DNA of 64,000 nucleotides from Saprospiraceae bacterium (lineage in GTDB: Bacteria > Bacteroidota > Bacteroidia > Chitinophagales > Saprospiraceae), in the NCBI GenBank assembly GCA_026129545.1, contig JAHCHX010000006.1, positions 1-64,000 of the forward strand. Reading direction: 5' to 3'. This document shows positions 52,065 to 61,476 of this stretch, piece by piece; positions within the stretch are counted from its first letter, which is position 1; every line of letters begins with the position of its first letter. The position numbers were made by a program, and so were the translations under genes. The notes below the pieces were generated by a model that made no database searches, was not told the origin of the DNA, and was given only the letters and a program-made list of their open reading frames with translations.

Positions 52065-54566
52065 ATGAATATGTTTGATAACTGGTTAATGTCGCAACAG
52101 TCGGACGATGAGCCTGACTTTGTGCCCCTCTTTTCTTTGGAAGACGACGACGAGGCAAAACAAGGCGAGGTGTTCCCAGACACCATGCCCATGCTGCCTC
52201 TTAAAAATACCGTGCTGTTCCCCGGCATCGTCACCCCCATCACCGTCGGGCGCGACAAAAGCATTCGCGCCGTGCAACGCGCCTACGAAGAAAATCGCTA
52301 CATCGGCGTGCTTTCCCAAAAAGACGTCAAAATCGAAAACCCTTCCACGCGCGACCTCTATCGAGTAGGCACCATCGCCCGCATACTCAAACTGCTGAAA
52401 ATGCCCGATGGCTCCACCACCGCCATCCTACAAGGACGCAAGCGCTTCTATCTCGACGATATGCTGAGCGAAGAGCCGTACATGATTGGGCAAATCACCA
52501 CTTTGGAATACGAACAGCCCAAGAACAAACTCGAATTTCGCGCGCTCATCAGCAGCGTTCGCGATGCGGCAAGACAAATCATCGAGCTTTCGCCACAAAT
52601 ACCCTCCGAGGCCGTCGTCATGTTGAAAAACATCAACAACGACAACTTCCTGCTCAATTTCATCGCCTCCAACCTCGGCATCAAGGTGAATGAAAAACAG
52701 GACATCCTCGAAATCAACAACCTGAAGGAAAAAGCCAGCGCCATCCTGCATCACATGGATGCGGAGCTCCAGCTCCTCGAGCTCAAAGACCAAATCGAGA
52801 CCAAGGTCCGCACCGACATCGAAAAACAACAGCGCGACTACTTCTTGAGCCAACAGCTCAAAACCATTCAGGAAGAGCTCGGCCAAAACCCGCAAGAAGA
52901 AGACATCAATGAGCTCATGCGCAAAGCGGCCAAAAAGAAATGGCCGAAAAACGTGGCAGAGACTTTCCACCGGGAAATCAACAAATTGCGCCGCATCAAC
53001 CCTCAGGTAGCGGAATACGCCATTGGGCTGAACTATCTGGAAACCTTGATAGAGATGCCTTGGATGGATTTCACCAAAGACAACTTCGACCTCAAACGGG
53101 TACAGCAGGTGCTTGACAAAGACCACTATGGCCTCAAAAAAGTAAAAGAGCGCATATTGGAACATTTGGCCGTGCTGAAGTTGAAAGGCGACATGAAAGC
53201 CCCCATTCTTTGCCTTGCAGGCCCTCCCGGTGTCGGCAAGACCTCATTGGGCAACAGCATCGCCCGCGCCTTGAAGCGCAAATACGTCCGCATGAGCCTC
53301 GGTGGCCTCCACGACGAGGCCGAGATACGCGGCCACCGCAAGACGTACATCGGCGCCATGCCGGGCCGCATCGTGCAATCCTTGAAAAAAGCCAAAGCTG
53401 GCAACCCCGTCTTCATCCTCGACGAAATAGACAAGGTAGGCAAGGACTTTCGCGGCGACCCTTCCTCGGCCCTGCTCGAAGTGCTCGACCCCGAGCAAAA
53501 CACCACTTTCTACGACAACTACCTAGAACTCGAATACGACCTTTCCAAAGTGTTGTTCATCGCTACGGCCAACTCGCTTTCGACCATACAGCCAGCCTTG
53601 CTCGACCGTATGGAAATCATCGAAATCGCCGGGTACTCTTTAGAGGAAAAAGTTGAAATCGCCAAGCGGCATTTGATTCCCCACCAGCGCAAGGAACACG
53701 GCCTCAAACCCGCGCAAGTGAAAATCAACGACAAAGCATTGGTGAAAATCATCCAGAGCTATACCGCCGAAAGCGGCGTGCGCAACCTTAGCCGCGAAAT
53801 AGGCTCCGTCATGCGCCACGTCGCCAAACGAGTCGCCATGGGGGAGGCTTATGAAGTCACAGTGAAGCCCGAGCACCTGCATGACATACTCGGCCCCACC
53901 AAGTACGATGCCGAGGTCTATCAAGAAGCACAAGCAGCAGGCGTGGCCATCGGTTTGGCATGGACGGCTGTGGGCGGCGAAATCCTCTTCATCGAAGTCA
54001 GCATGAACAAGGGAAGTGGCCGCCTCCAACTCACGGGCAATCTCGGTGAAGTGATGAAGGAAAGTGCCGGCACCGCGCTTAGCTATATCAAGGCACACGC
54101 CGAGGCGCTGAATATAGACCCCGACGTGTTCGACAAAAAAGACATCCACATCCACATCCCCGAAGGCGCCATCCCGAAAGACGGCCCGTCAGCAGGCATC
54201 ACCATGCTCACAGCCATCACATCGGCGCTCACGGGCAAGGCATTGAAACCGTTTTTGGCCATGACAGGCGAAATCACCCTGCGTGGCAAAGTACTTCCAG
54301 TAGGCGGCATAAAGGAGAAAATACTCGCTGCCAAACGGGCCGGCATCAAGGAAGTCATTCTTTGCAAAGACAACAAAAAGCATGTGGAAGAGATTGAGCC
54401 AGAATATATTCAAGGCTTGAAATTCCACTATGTGGCTCAAATGGACGAAGTCCTCGCCTTAGCCATCGGTCTCACAAAAGAAGAAAAAATCAAGGAAAAT
54501 GGCGTGCCGAAGAGCAAAAAGCAGAAAGGCCTGCCAGTAGTGAGGCCGCAGATCCCGGCAGCGTGA
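52065..54566 (+). CDS. lon: ATP-dependent protease La (Lon)
   Basis: 833 aa from 52065 (MNMFDNWLMSQQSDDEPDF); an ATG at 51981 is in frame but adds a poor leader. Lon N-terminal substrate domain (PMLPLKNTVLFPGIVTPITVG), a helical linker, AAA+ module with Walker A GPPGVGKTSLG and Walker B VFILDEIDK, and the Ser-Lys protease domain with the catalytic Ser in PKDGPSAGITM and Lys downstream in GGIKEKILAAKRAG. Cytoplasmic quality-control protease. All key residues intact. Ends beside a CATCAACC tandem repeat. Confidence 0.98.
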   Translation: MNMFDNWLMSQQSDDEPDFVPLFSLEDDDEAKQGEVFPDTMPMLPLKNTVLFPGIVTPITVGRDKSIRAVQRAYEENRYIGVLSQKDVKIENPSTRDLYRVGTIARILKLLKMPDGSTTAILQGRKRFYLDDMLSEEPYMIGQITTLEYEQPKNKLEFRALISSVRDAARQIIELSPQIPSEAVVMLKNINNDNFLLNFIASNLGIKVNEKQDILEINNLKEKASAILHHMDAELQLLELKDQIETKVRTDIEKQQRDYFLSQQLKTIQEELGQNPQEEDINELMRKAAKKKWPKNVAETFHREINKLRRINPQVAEYAIGLNYLETLIEMPWMDFTKDNFDLKRVQQVLDKDHYGLKKVKERILEHLAVLKLKGDMKAPILCLAGPPGVGKTSLGNSIARALKRKYVRMSLGGLHDEAEIRGHRKTYIGAMPGRIVQSLKKAKAGNPVFILDEIDKVGKDFRGDPSSALLEVLDPEQNTTFYDNYLELEYDLSKVLFIATANSLSTIQPALLDRMEIIEIAGYSLEEKVEIAKRHLIPHQRKEHGLKPAQVKINDKALVKIIQSYTAESGVRNLSREIGSVMRHVAKRVAMGEAYEVTVKPEHLHDILGPTKYDAEVYQEAQAAGVAIGLAWTAVGGEILFIEVSMNKGSGRLQLTGNLGEVMKESAGTALSYIKAHAEALNIDPDVFDKKDIHIHIPEGAIPKDGPSAGITMLTAITSALTGKALKPFLAMTGEITLRGKVLPVGGIKEKILAAKRAGIKEVILCKDNKKHVEEIEPEYIQGLKFHYVAQMDEVLALAIGLTKEEKIKENGVPKSKKQKGLPVVRPQIPAA

Positions 54567-54666
54567 ACAAAAGGCCGTCCCCTTTGAATAAGTATTGAGG
54601 GGTACCTCAAAAGGTTGGCAAAAGTTGATGGGGTTGATAAAGGTTGATAACGTAGAACACACTGCG

Positions 54667-54907
54667 CGCTCCATCAACCTTCATCAACCCCATCAACCTT
54701 CATCAACCCCATCAACCCCATCAACCTTCATCAACCCCATCAACCCCATCAACCCCATCAACCTTCATCAACCTTCATCAACCCCATCAACCTTCATCAA
54801 CCCCATCAACCTTCATCAACCCCATCAACCTTCATCAACCCCATCAACCTTCATCAACCCCATCAACCTTCATCAACCTTCATCAACCTTCATCAACCCC
54901 ATCAACT
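54667..54907. repeat. CATCAACC(TT/CC) tandem array
   Basis: Units of 10 bp (CATCAACCTT and CATCAACCCC) combined mainly as 20-mers fill most of the lon-ruvA gap. It continues a related stretch on the opposite strand orientation at 54620-54650 (GTTGATGGGGTTGATAAAG). Confidence 0.95.
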
Positions 54908-54932
54908 TTTATCTTTTCTCTACCTTAGCCCC

Positions 54933-55526
54933 ATGTACGCATACCTAAAAGGGGAAATCACCTTTCGCAGTCCAGCATTTATCACCTTGGAAGTCAGCGG
55001 CGTAGGCTTCCATGTGAATATTCCGCTCAGCACCTACACCGCTATCCAAGGGCAGGAAAGAGCGACGATTTACACACATCTAATCGTGCGGGAAGACGCG
55101 CACACATTGTTTGGTTTCGCCACTCAAACAGAGCGCAATATGTTCGTCCAGTTGATTGGCGTCACTGGCGTGGGAGCCACCACTGCCCAGCTGATTCTCT
55201 CTTCTATGAGCGTGGACGAAGTGCGAGCAGCCATCATTGGCGAGCAGGCTCATGTGTTGCAGCGCGTGAAAGGCATCGGTGCCAAAACGGCCAAACAAAT
55301 CATCCTCGACCTAAAAAGCAAGTTGACCAAAGATGCCTCCGAGGGCTCGCCCGTCTTGCTTCCGTCGCTCGACAACGCTCTGCGAGAAGAGGCGCTGTCT
55401 GCCCTTATCGCCTTGGGCTTCAACCGCATCGCCGTGCAAAAGGCATTGAACCACATTCTGAAGGGAAACCCCAACGTGAGCCGAGTGGAAGACTTGATAA
55501 AACTGGCCCTCAAAGCGTTGGGATGA
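54933..55526 (+). CDS. ruvA: Holliday junction DNA helicase subunit RuvA
   Basis: 197 aa. N-terminal OB domain (MYAYLKGEITFRSPAFITLEVSGVGFHVNIP), two HhH motifs (LIGVTGVGATTAQLILS; VKGIGAKTAKQIILDLK) and the C-terminal RuvB-binding domain (EEALSALIALGFNRIAVQKALNHIL). It binds four-way junctions and works with RuvB, which is not in the window. TACCTTAG at 54922 is a -7-like box just upstream. Confidence 0.97.
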   Translation: MYAYLKGEITFRSPAFITLEVSGVGFHVNIPLSTYTAIQGQERATIYTHLIVREDAHTLFGFATQTERNMFVQLIGVTGVGATTAQLILSSMSVDEVRAAIIGEQAHVLQRVKGIGAKTAKQIILDLKSKLTKDASEGSPVLLPSLDNALREEALSALIALGFNRIAVQKALNHILKGNPNVSRVEDLIKLALKALG

Positions 55527-55539
55527 GCGAGCATCGCCT

Positions 55540-55590
55540 AGGAAACTGTTTTAAAAACCTTCCAGGGCGGGAGTTTAAAACTGCTTCTAA
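55540..55590. repeat. short hairpin related to the 9329 element ends
   Basis: GGAAACTGTTTTAAA ... TTTAAAACTGCTTC with CCAGGGCGGGAG between. The arms match the terminal repeat core of the 164-bp element, so this may be a solo or deleted copy. Confidence 0.6.
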
Positions 55591-55596
55591 CAATGG

Positions 55597-56340
55597 TTAT
55601 TCTCCAAAAAACGCTTCCGCCTTCTTTTCCAATTCCGACATCGGAAACACATCTTTGAGGCGATACTCGAAAGTCACCCGATTCTCCTTGCTGCCAAAGG
55701 TCTTTCGATAATAGACCAGCCCCAGCCCTTTGGCGTACCATTCCTCCCCCCGGCCACTTATCGCCGCATCGCCAACCTTGCGGGTGCCGATAGACTCTAC
55801 CAACCCGAAACGAACACAGGGATAAACCATGCCGTGCATCTCGAAGGCAGGCGCGTCGCCAAGAAAAATTCGCTGGCGTGTGAGATAAATCGTCGTGGAA
55901 GGGTCGGCGGCTGGGCGGTAGTGCAGACTAAAGACAGACACACCCGTGGAATCTTTTACTCGAAACGGGAACAAGTCGGGCGACTCGATGACGGCATTGG
56001 TCTGGATTTGCTTGCCCGTTTCAAAATCAGGGTCGTAAAGCGAGTATTCACGCGCCAAAACGCCCTCTTTCACGATTTTTTCCCGAATGATTTGCCCAAT
56101 CTGAAAACGGCTATCGTAATAGGTGCCTGCCAAAAACAGCCCGCTATCGCGCTGGAAGGTGCGGTAATACCAGTATTCCGGCGACGATGAATCTCCTTGC
56201 GCGAGGTCGTATTCGTACACCTGCCCCCGGCGCAACTCCTCTACCGGAAAGTAATAGTCACGGATGTCGCGCTTGCCATCGCCCACGCAGGCCGCCGCAA
56301 GCAACAGAGAAAAAAATCCCAAACCGACCCAAAAGCGCAT
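55597..56340 (-). CDS. lipoprotein of unknown function
   Basis: 247 aa with signal and lipobox (FSLLLAAAC, Cys near residue 18). The body contains YYFPVEELRRGQVYEYDL and a GRGEEWYAKGLGLVYYRKTF strand, a pattern seen in Bacteroidota envelope lipoproteins of unknown role. No catalytic motifs. It is convergent with ruvA and divergent from prs; a dispersed ~105-bp repeat lies right behind its start. Confidence 0.72.
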   Translation of the reverse strand: MRFWVGLGFFSLLLAAACVGDGKRDIRDYYFPVEELRRGQVYEYDLAQGDSSSPEYWYYRTFQRDSGLFLAGTYYDSRFQIGQIIREKIVKEGVLAREYSLYDPDFETGKQIQTNAVIESPDLFPFRVKDSTGVSVFSLHYRPAADPSTTIYLTRQRIFLGDAPAFEMHGMVYPCVRFGLVESIGTRKVGDAAISGRGEEWYAKGLGLVYYRKTFGSKENRVTFEYRLKDVFPMSELEKKAEAFFGE

Positions 56341-56378
56341 CGAATAACTGATTTTGCCGCAAAAGTAATTGAAAAGGC

Positions 56379-56482
56379 ATACCTTGATTCGCTAAGATTT
56401 GTTAGATGACCATGATTAATGTCTCTGATTTTGAGCAGATTGCGACTGTAACCATGCCCAAAACATTGCGGAGCGAGGTATG
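56379..56482. repeat. dispersed ~105-bp repeat, copy D
   Basis: Ends GCATACCTTGATTCGC and GAGCGAGGTATGC: the inverted termini read GCATACCT/AGGTATGC, whereas copy A has TATACCT/AGGTATA, so the ends change together. The minus-strand frame is open. Confidence 0.85.
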
Positions 56483-56500
56483 CATGAAGTCCTTTTTTCC

Positions 56501-56508
56501 TACCTTTG
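56501..56508 (+). promoter_or_regulatory. -7 box TACCTTTG of prs
   Basis: Exact Bacteroidota -7 match, 69 bp before ATG 56578 and 19 bp after the end of repeat copy D, so the repeat borders the promoter. Confidence 0.6.
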
Positions 56509-56577
56509 TCCAAAGTTTTCCAATCGTTGCTTCCAAACCTATCAACTCACCAACCCGAACCCGACTCCGGCTTCGCC

Positions 56578-57510
56578 ATGCCCGAAGTAAAACTATTCTC
56601 TTGCTCCGCATCAAACGATTTAGCCAAAGAAATCGCCTTTCATTTCGACGCGCCCTTGGGCGACAAAACCCTCGCCCGATTCAGCGACGGCGAAATGCAA
56701 ACCATCATCAATGAGAGCGTTCGCGGCTCCTTCACCTTTTTTATCCAAAGCACCTGCCAACCCCACGACAATCTGGTGGAGCTGCTGCTCTGGATTGACA
56801 CCGCCAAACGTGCTTCCGCAGGCTACATCACCGCCGTCATTCCTTACTTTGGCTACGCCCGCCAAGACCGCAAAGACAAGCCCCGTGTGCCCATCACCGC
56901 CAAACTAATGGCCAATATGCTGACCGCCGCCGGGGCCAACCGCATCATGACGATGGACCTCCACGCCGACCAAGTGCAGGGGTTCTTCGATATCCCAGTG
57001 GACCACTTGCGCTCCGAAGCGATTTATGTGCCTTACCTGAAACAACAGGATTTGAGCAATACCATTTTCGCCAGCCCCGATGTTGGCGGCGTGAAGCGTG
57101 CCCGCGTCTATGCCATGCAATTGGGGCGCGAACTCGTCATTTGCGACAAATACCGCACAAAAGCCAATGAAGTGGCCGCCATGACAGTCATTGGCGAAGT
57201 TAAAGGTGCCGATGTTATTTTGGTGGACGACTTGGTGGATACCGCAGGCACCCTTTGCAAAGCCGCCGACGCACTCATCGAAAAAGGCGCAAAATCCGTT
57301 CGTGCCATCTGTACCCATCCGGTGCTATCGGGCAAAGCGTACGAAAACATCGAAGCGTCCGAACTGACCGAGCTGATTGTGTGCGACACGATACCGCTGC
57401 GCCGCCAATCGCCCAAAATCAAAGTGCTCTCGACGGCCAAACTCTTCTCGCGCGCCATTCGGAACACGGTGGAACACAAGTCCATCGCAGCCTTGTTCTT
57501 GGGGCAATAG
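56578..57510 (+). CDS. prs: ribose-phosphate pyrophosphokinase
   Basis: 310 aa from 56578 (MPEVKLFSCSASNDLAKEI). Class I PRPP synthase features: the FSDGEMQTII segment, YFGYARQDRKDKPRVPITAK catalytic flexible loop region, MDLHADQVQGFFDIPVD, and the PRPP loop DVILVDDLVDTAGTLCKAA. Makes PRPP from ribose 5-phosphate and ATP for nucleotide, His and Trp synthesis. Cytoplasmic; length is normal. Confidence 0.97.
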   Translation: MPEVKLFSCSASNDLAKEIAFHFDAPLGDKTLARFSDGEMQTIINESVRGSFTFFIQSTCQPHDNLVELLLWIDTAKRASAGYITAVIPYFGYARQDRKDKPRVPITAKLMANMLTAAGANRIMTMDLHADQVQGFFDIPVDHLRSEAIYVPYLKQQDLSNTIFASPDVGGVKRARVYAMQLGRELVICDKYRTKANEVAAMTVIGEVKGADVILVDDLVDTAGTLCKAADALIEKGAKSVRAICTHPVLSGKAYENIEASELTELIVCDTIPLRRQSPKIKVLSTAKLFSRAIRNTVEHKSIAALFLGQ

Positions 57511-57690
57511 GTGCCGGATATTTGACCAAAATACCAAAATGTCACATTTATCCGCCGTTCCCTCATGATTTCTGCCGTTCCGTAAATAGCGTTTGCCGCT
57601 GCGAACGCGGTGCTTTTATCTTGCATCAGTTTTCTCATAGTATGTTTTGATTTTCCTACTGCTCCCCTTCTGGCAGTAGGATTTTTTTTG
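57511..57690 (+). ncRNA. possible 3'-UTR small RNA or extended prs terminator region
   Basis: A 145-bp non-coding stretch after prs ends in a strong intrinsic terminator. It contains several short inverted segments (CGTTTGCCGCTGCGAACGCGG). Whether it is a separate small RNA or just the prs 3' end cannot be decided. Confidence 0.25.
57655..57690 (+). terminator. rho-independent terminator
   Basis: CCTACTGC ... GCAGTAGG stem (8 bp, 10-nt loop) followed by ATTTTTTTT. Confidence 0.88.
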
Positions 57691-57866
57691 AACGAGGGCT
57701 CCCGCATATAATCTCGGTTTGGCACTTGGCGTGGCGCATAAAAGGCGCCACGCCGGGTGCGGAATGCTCGCCCAGCCTTGTTCTCGCCAAAGCAATTTCA
57801 CGCTCCCTTTCATTTGTTTCGTTTTCCCCTCAATTTTGCAAGGTATTCTTCAAACCATTGCGAGCC

Positions 57867-58376
57867 ATGCTATCCTATACCAAGACAATGCTTATCGCTG
57901 TTGGCATCTTTCTGCTCGACCCGACCCCTGCCACCGGGCAAGTGAAAAGCGGCGCTTATCGCGCCATGTTAAAAAGCCTATTGAGCCATACGGTGCCTGA
58001 AATACAGGTGCAGGAAGCCGCACGCGATTCGGCGCACATACTGTTTCTCGATGCCCGCGAACCAAGGGAATGTGTCGTGAGTCGAATCGGCAGTGCCTTG
58101 AGCGTGGGTTACGATCACTTCGACCTATCCAAATTGGACAACGTCGGGAAAGACAAGCGCATCGTCGTTTACTGTTCGGTAGGCTACCGGAGCGAAAAGA
58201 TAGCGGAGAAACTGCTGGCGGCAGGCTATAAAAACGTGTCCAATCTCTACGGCGGCATTTTTGAGTGGGTCAATCAAGGGCATCCCGTGTTCAACGACAA
58301 GGGACAAACCCAAGAGGTACACGCGTACAGCCGCACTTGGGGTATATGGCTGAAAAAGGGGAAAAAAGTGTATTAG
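57867..58376 (+). CDS. exported single-domain rhodanese
   Basis: 169 aa from 57867 (MLSYTKTMLIAVGIFLLDPTPATGQ, signal-like); an ATG at 57888 is an alternative. Rhodanese domain residues ~45-150 with HILFLDAREPRECVVSRIGSA and the active-site loop VVYCSVGYRS (C103). It may transfer sulfane sulfur or act in periplasmic redox chemistry. The stop codon TAG is the first three bases of a dispersed palindrome, so the repeat supplies the gene's end. Confidence 0.85.
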   Translation: MLSYTKTMLIAVGIFLLDPTPATGQVKSGAYRAMLKSLLSHTVPEIQVQEAARDSAHILFLDAREPRECVVSRIGSALSVGYDHFDLSKLDNVGKDKRIVVYCSVGYRSEKIAEKLLAAGYKNVSNLYGGIFEWVNQGHPVFNDKGQTQEVHAYSRTWGIWLKKGKKVY

Positions 58377-58537
58377 ACTTGTCGCGGTGGAGGCCTTTGG
58401 CGAAGGGAAAGCCCTTTTTCCGACTGGCTTCGTTAAATTTTTCGCCGAATACGCCCGATTTCGACCGCAAAACTTGCCTTGCCAGTCGAAAGAATGACAA
58501 TCCCCTTCACTCAAAGCCCTCCACCTCAACAACTCTA
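58374..58537. repeat. dispersed palindrome, copy 2 (right arm degraded)
   Basis: The left arm TAGACTTGTCGCGGTGGAGG is identical to copy 1 at 51701. The right arm CCCTCCACCTCAACAACTCTA (58516-58537 region) is a decayed complement. The inner CCTTTGGCGAAGGGAAAGCC matches the complement of the copy 1 loop. Confidence 0.8.
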
Positions 58538-58590
58538 TGTATAGTTTGACTTGGCCCTCCTTGCTGTGGGCGACAAAAAATTGGTTTGCC

Positions 58591-59403
58591 ATGAGATTTG
58601 TCCTCGTTTTTTATTTGGCCTGCTTGTTCGCATGGAGCGTGGCCGCGCAACACGACCTGCGCATCAAGCGGGTGGATTTTGATTTCGCGCGACTGGCTCC
58701 CCCTGCTGTTTCCCTGCAAGCAGGCGACGTGGTCATCAATGAATTTTTGGCGCTCAACCAAAATGCCGAAACGGACGAGGCCGGGCAGCACGATGACTGG
58801 CTCGAACTTTACAACAACACTTCTATCCCTATCAGTCTCGATGGCGTATATCTTACCGACAAGGCTGACAACCCCACCAAATGGCCCTTCCCAGCAGGCA
58901 CCACCATCGCGCCCAACGGGTTTCTCATCATCTGGTGCGACGAAGACCAAGCCCAAGGCCCTTTGCACGCCAATTTTAAAATCAGCGGCGAAGGCGAGTT
59001 TCTCATGCTCTCCAATGGGGCGGGGGGCGTGATTGACAGCCTTTCTTTTGGCCCGCAAAAGGTGGACACCACCTTCGGACGATACCCCAACGGCACGGGC
59101 GATTTTACTTTCATGCCGCGCACCTTCAATGCGCCCAACTCGCTGACCGTCGGCACGGCTGAACCATACCCGGATGCCTCGCTGCGCATTTTCCCCAACC
59201 CCACCTCCGGCCATGTCACCCTCCGTTCCGACCAGCCATTGGGGCTGCTCAGAGTGACTGACGCGACAGGCAAGCAGGTGTTTTTTTCGGATGCCGACGC
59301 ATCGAGCACCTCTCTCACGCTTGATTTGACGGTCTTGCCCGACGGGATTTATTTCCTGAAAGCAGGCCAACGGCCTACCCGTTCGATAAGTGTAAAGAAG
59401 TAG
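58591..59403 (+). CDS. lamin-tail-domain protein with T9SS sorting domain
   Basis: 270 aa from 58591 (MRFVLVFYLACLFAWSVAAQ, signal peptide). Residues ~55-180 form a lamin-tail (LTD) domain: VVINEFLALNQNAETDEAGQ, DWLELYNNTSIPISLDGVYLTD, GFLIIWCDEDQ. The C-terminal ~75 residues are a type A T9SS sorting domain (RIFPNPTSGHVTLRS ... PDGIYFLKAG). Exported to the cell surface or medium. LTD domains often occur in secreted nucleases and adhesins, but no enzyme domain is present here. Confidence 0.9.
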   Translation: MRFVLVFYLACLFAWSVAAQHDLRIKRVDFDFARLAPPAVSLQAGDVVINEFLALNQNAETDEAGQHDDWLELYNNTSIPISLDGVYLTDKADNPTKWPFPAGTTIAPNGFLIIWCDEDQAQGPLHANFKISGEGEFLMLSNGAGGVIDSLSFGPQKVDTTFGRYPNGTGDFTFMPRTFNAPNSLTVGTAEPYPDASLRIFPNPTSGHVTLRSDQPLGLLRVTDATGKQVFFSDADASSTSLTLDLTVLPDGIYFLKAGQRPTRSISVKK

Positions 59404-59660
59404 GTGAAGGATTTCGTGCGCTTGTTATTCGAGTATTGCCAATCTCCTCCGTAACCTTGCGTTCGCTATGGGGCTGCCTTGCCGCAACCCTCCAACCGCA
59501 AACCTCGTATCGTAGCGCGGGCTGCCGCCGGTGTTCAATGTGATTGCGCGCTGTCATTCAGTCGAGCATCTGAACCCAACGTTGGCAGCGGTGTTGGCAA
59601 GCGAAAAGGCGCGGCAAGGCTCCTCTGTTTCCTAACTTTTCAACCACATCTTTCAGCGAT
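59404..59660. other. intergenic region, no feature recognised
   Basis: 257 bp without a convincing gene or repeat between the T9SS protein and the HlyD-like gene. Confidence 0.4.
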
Positions 59661-60716
59661 TTGAAACGGCTGCTTGGCGGGTTAATCATTATCGGCGTTT
59701 TAATGGCCGCGCTTTGGCTGCCTATCGAAATCCCCTTCACGGCGGAGAGCATCGGGCGTGTCCATCCCGCCCGCGAGTGGGTAGTGCTGCAAGACCGCAC
59801 GGGGCGCATCACTTCTATCGTCCGCGACCATCGCATCGGAGCGACCCACCAGATTGATGCCTACCAATTTGACCAAGGCGACATCGCGGGCTTGCGTTTC
59901 GACCTGCCTCCCCAACGATTCATCGCCGCCGGCGACACCGTCGTGCGGATGTATTCCATTCGGCAAAGCGAGGAAATTCAGCAAATAGAGGCGCAACTCG
60001 CCCTGTACGGGGCGCAGCTGCAATCCGATACCACCGGCGAAAAGCCGCCTATTGTGGAGGAGGCCGAAAGACGCCTGCATTTTGCCGAGCAAGACTTGGT
60101 GCAGAAAGAGAAGATATTCAACATAAAAAAACCGCTTTGGGAACAACAACTCATCGCGTTCATCGAATATCAAGAGGCGGAAAACGCCTATAATTTGGCC
60201 CGAATACAGGTCGAAATAGCCCGTCAGTATCTGGAAAATATGCGAACGGGCATCAAGGTCGAGCAAGTGGGGGTCACGCAGGCGCAATTGCGCGGCCTGC
60301 GCAATCGTTTGGACATACTGCGCCGGAAAGGCTTGGCCTTTGTGTTGCGCTCGCCTTTTTCCGGTTGGGTAGTGCCGGTGAACCTGCCCCCCGACGAGCA
60401 GCTCATCGTGGAGGAGGCGGGCGAATATGTGGTGCAAATCCCCGTGAAGACCGAGTATTTGCCCTATCTCAATGCTCAGGCCACGCTCACCGTGACCGAC
60501 GTGCAGACGCAGCGCAGCTACACGGCTCAGCTGCTTTATAAGGGAAACAGAGTGGAGGTGCTCGACAATCGGCAAGTCTCCGTCCTGACGGCCATTGTAA
60601 AGCCTGACAGTCTTCAGACCCGATTGAGCACGGGTGTCTCCGCGTTGTGCCGCGTTGATTTCGGAAAAATCAATCAGCGAGCGTATCTGCGGCGGATATT
60701 GAAATTCAAATGGTAA
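59661..60716 (+). CDS. HlyD-like membrane-fusion/adaptor protein
   Basis: 351 aa using a TTG start at 59661 (read MKRLLGGLIIIGVLMAALWLPIEIPF); the next ATG at 59703 would cut into the membrane helix. One N-terminal membrane segment, a barrel-sandwich-like strand region (VRDHRIGATHQIDAYQF), a long coiled-coil hairpin (~115-215: IEAQLALYGAQLQ ... RIQVEIARQYLENM) and a second half-motif SPFSGWVVPVNLPPDEQLIVEEAGEYVVQIPV. Adaptor of some export or polymer system. Its stop is 1 bp from the VTC gene (TAAGATG), so the two are coupled. Confidence 0.78.
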   Translation: MKRLLGGLIIIGVLMAALWLPIEIPFTAESIGRVHPAREWVVLQDRTGRITSIVRDHRIGATHQIDAYQFDQGDIAGLRFDLPPQRFIAAGDTVVRMYSIRQSEEIQQIEAQLALYGAQLQSDTTGEKPPIVEEAERRLHFAEQDLVQKEKIFNIKKPLWEQQLIAFIEYQEAENAYNLARIQVEIARQYLENMRTGIKVEQVGVTQAQLRGLRNRLDILRRKGLAFVLRSPFSGWVVPVNLPPDEQLIVEEAGEYVVQIPVKTEYLPYLNAQATLTVTDVQTQRSYTAQLLYKGNRVEVLDNRQVSVLTAIVKPDSLQTRLSTGVSALCRVDFGKINQRAYLRRILKFKW

Positions 60717-60717
60717 G

Positions 60718-61476
60718 ATGCGTTACGAATTCAAATACTTAGTCCCGGTCGAGCAATACGAGTCGCTGCGTGGCGCGGTGTTGCCTTTTCTGCGTCCCGA
60801 TGGCTTTGCCGCCATGCAGCCGGATGGGCGGTACACGGTGCGCAGCATTTACTTCGACACGCCGGGTTTTGAGATGTACCACACCAAAGTGGATGGCGTG
60901 GCCCACCGCATGAAAGTGCGGCTGCGGGGCTACAACCGGGGCGATGCGTCGAGTCGTGTTTTCATGGAAATAAAGCGCAAGTACGAAAGCCCCATCCTGA
61001 AAAACCGTTGCGAAGCGCCTTACCGAGCCGTGTTGCAGCTATTCAAAAGGCAGCCGCTCGATGGGCTTCACGATGTGCTGAGCGACCCGGACAATGCCCG
61101 CCGTTTTTTTTACCAGATTTTGAGCCGCAACCTGCGCCCAGTAGTGAATGTGATTTACGAGCGTGAGCCATACCTCGGCATTCATTTCAACCCGGAAAAC
61201 GACTTCCGGCTTACGTTCGATTTGCACCTGCGCAGCGTTGCCTATCCCTCGGTGGAAAAGTTGTTTCACGAATCGGGGACACAGTTTGCCTTTCCCGGCT
61301 TTTTCATCATGGAAGTAAAATTCAACCGCTATTGCCCTGCTTGGATAAAACCCATGTTGGAGGATTTTCAACTGCGCAAGGAACCGGCCTCCAAATATGT
61401 GGGAGCTATCAACGCCAACCCATTCATCAAGCCCAGTCGCTTCAACGATGCTTTCGCCAAAAGCGCATTTTTGTAA
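60718..61476 (+). CDS. VTC-domain polyphosphate polymerase
   Basis: 252 aa. The VTC tunnel-fold pattern is clear: RYEFKYLVP near the start, YTVRSIYFDTPGFEMYHTKVDGV, RMKVRLRGYN, VFMEIKRKYE, and VMEVKFN-like IMEVKFNRYCPAW near the end. The Lys/Arg/Glu pairs (EFK, KVRLR, EIKRK, EVKF) are the active-site tunnel residues. VTC proteins make polyphosphate from ATP. It is sandwiched between a HlyD-like adaptor and a DUF4956 membrane protein, a pairing common for bacterial VTC proteins. Confidence 0.92.
   Translation: MRYEFKYLVPVEQYESLRGAVLPFLRPDGFAAMQPDGRYTVRSIYFDTPGFEMYHTKVDGVAHRMKVRLRGYNRGDASSRVFMEIKRKYESPILKNRCEAPYRAVLQLFKRQPLDGLHDVLSDPDNARRFFYQILSRNLRPVVNVIYEREPYLGIHFNPENDFRLTFDLHLRSVAYPSVEKLFHESGTQFAFPGFFIMEVKFNRYCPAWIKPMLEDFQLRKEPASKYVGAINANPFIKPSRFNDAFAKSAFL

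Noticed and set aside
57108..57725. 205-aa minus-strand frame beginning in the intergenic region after prs (MRKLMQDKSTAFAAANAIYG)
   Set aside because: Most of it is antisense to prs, and the intergenic part lies across a terminator; no independent support.
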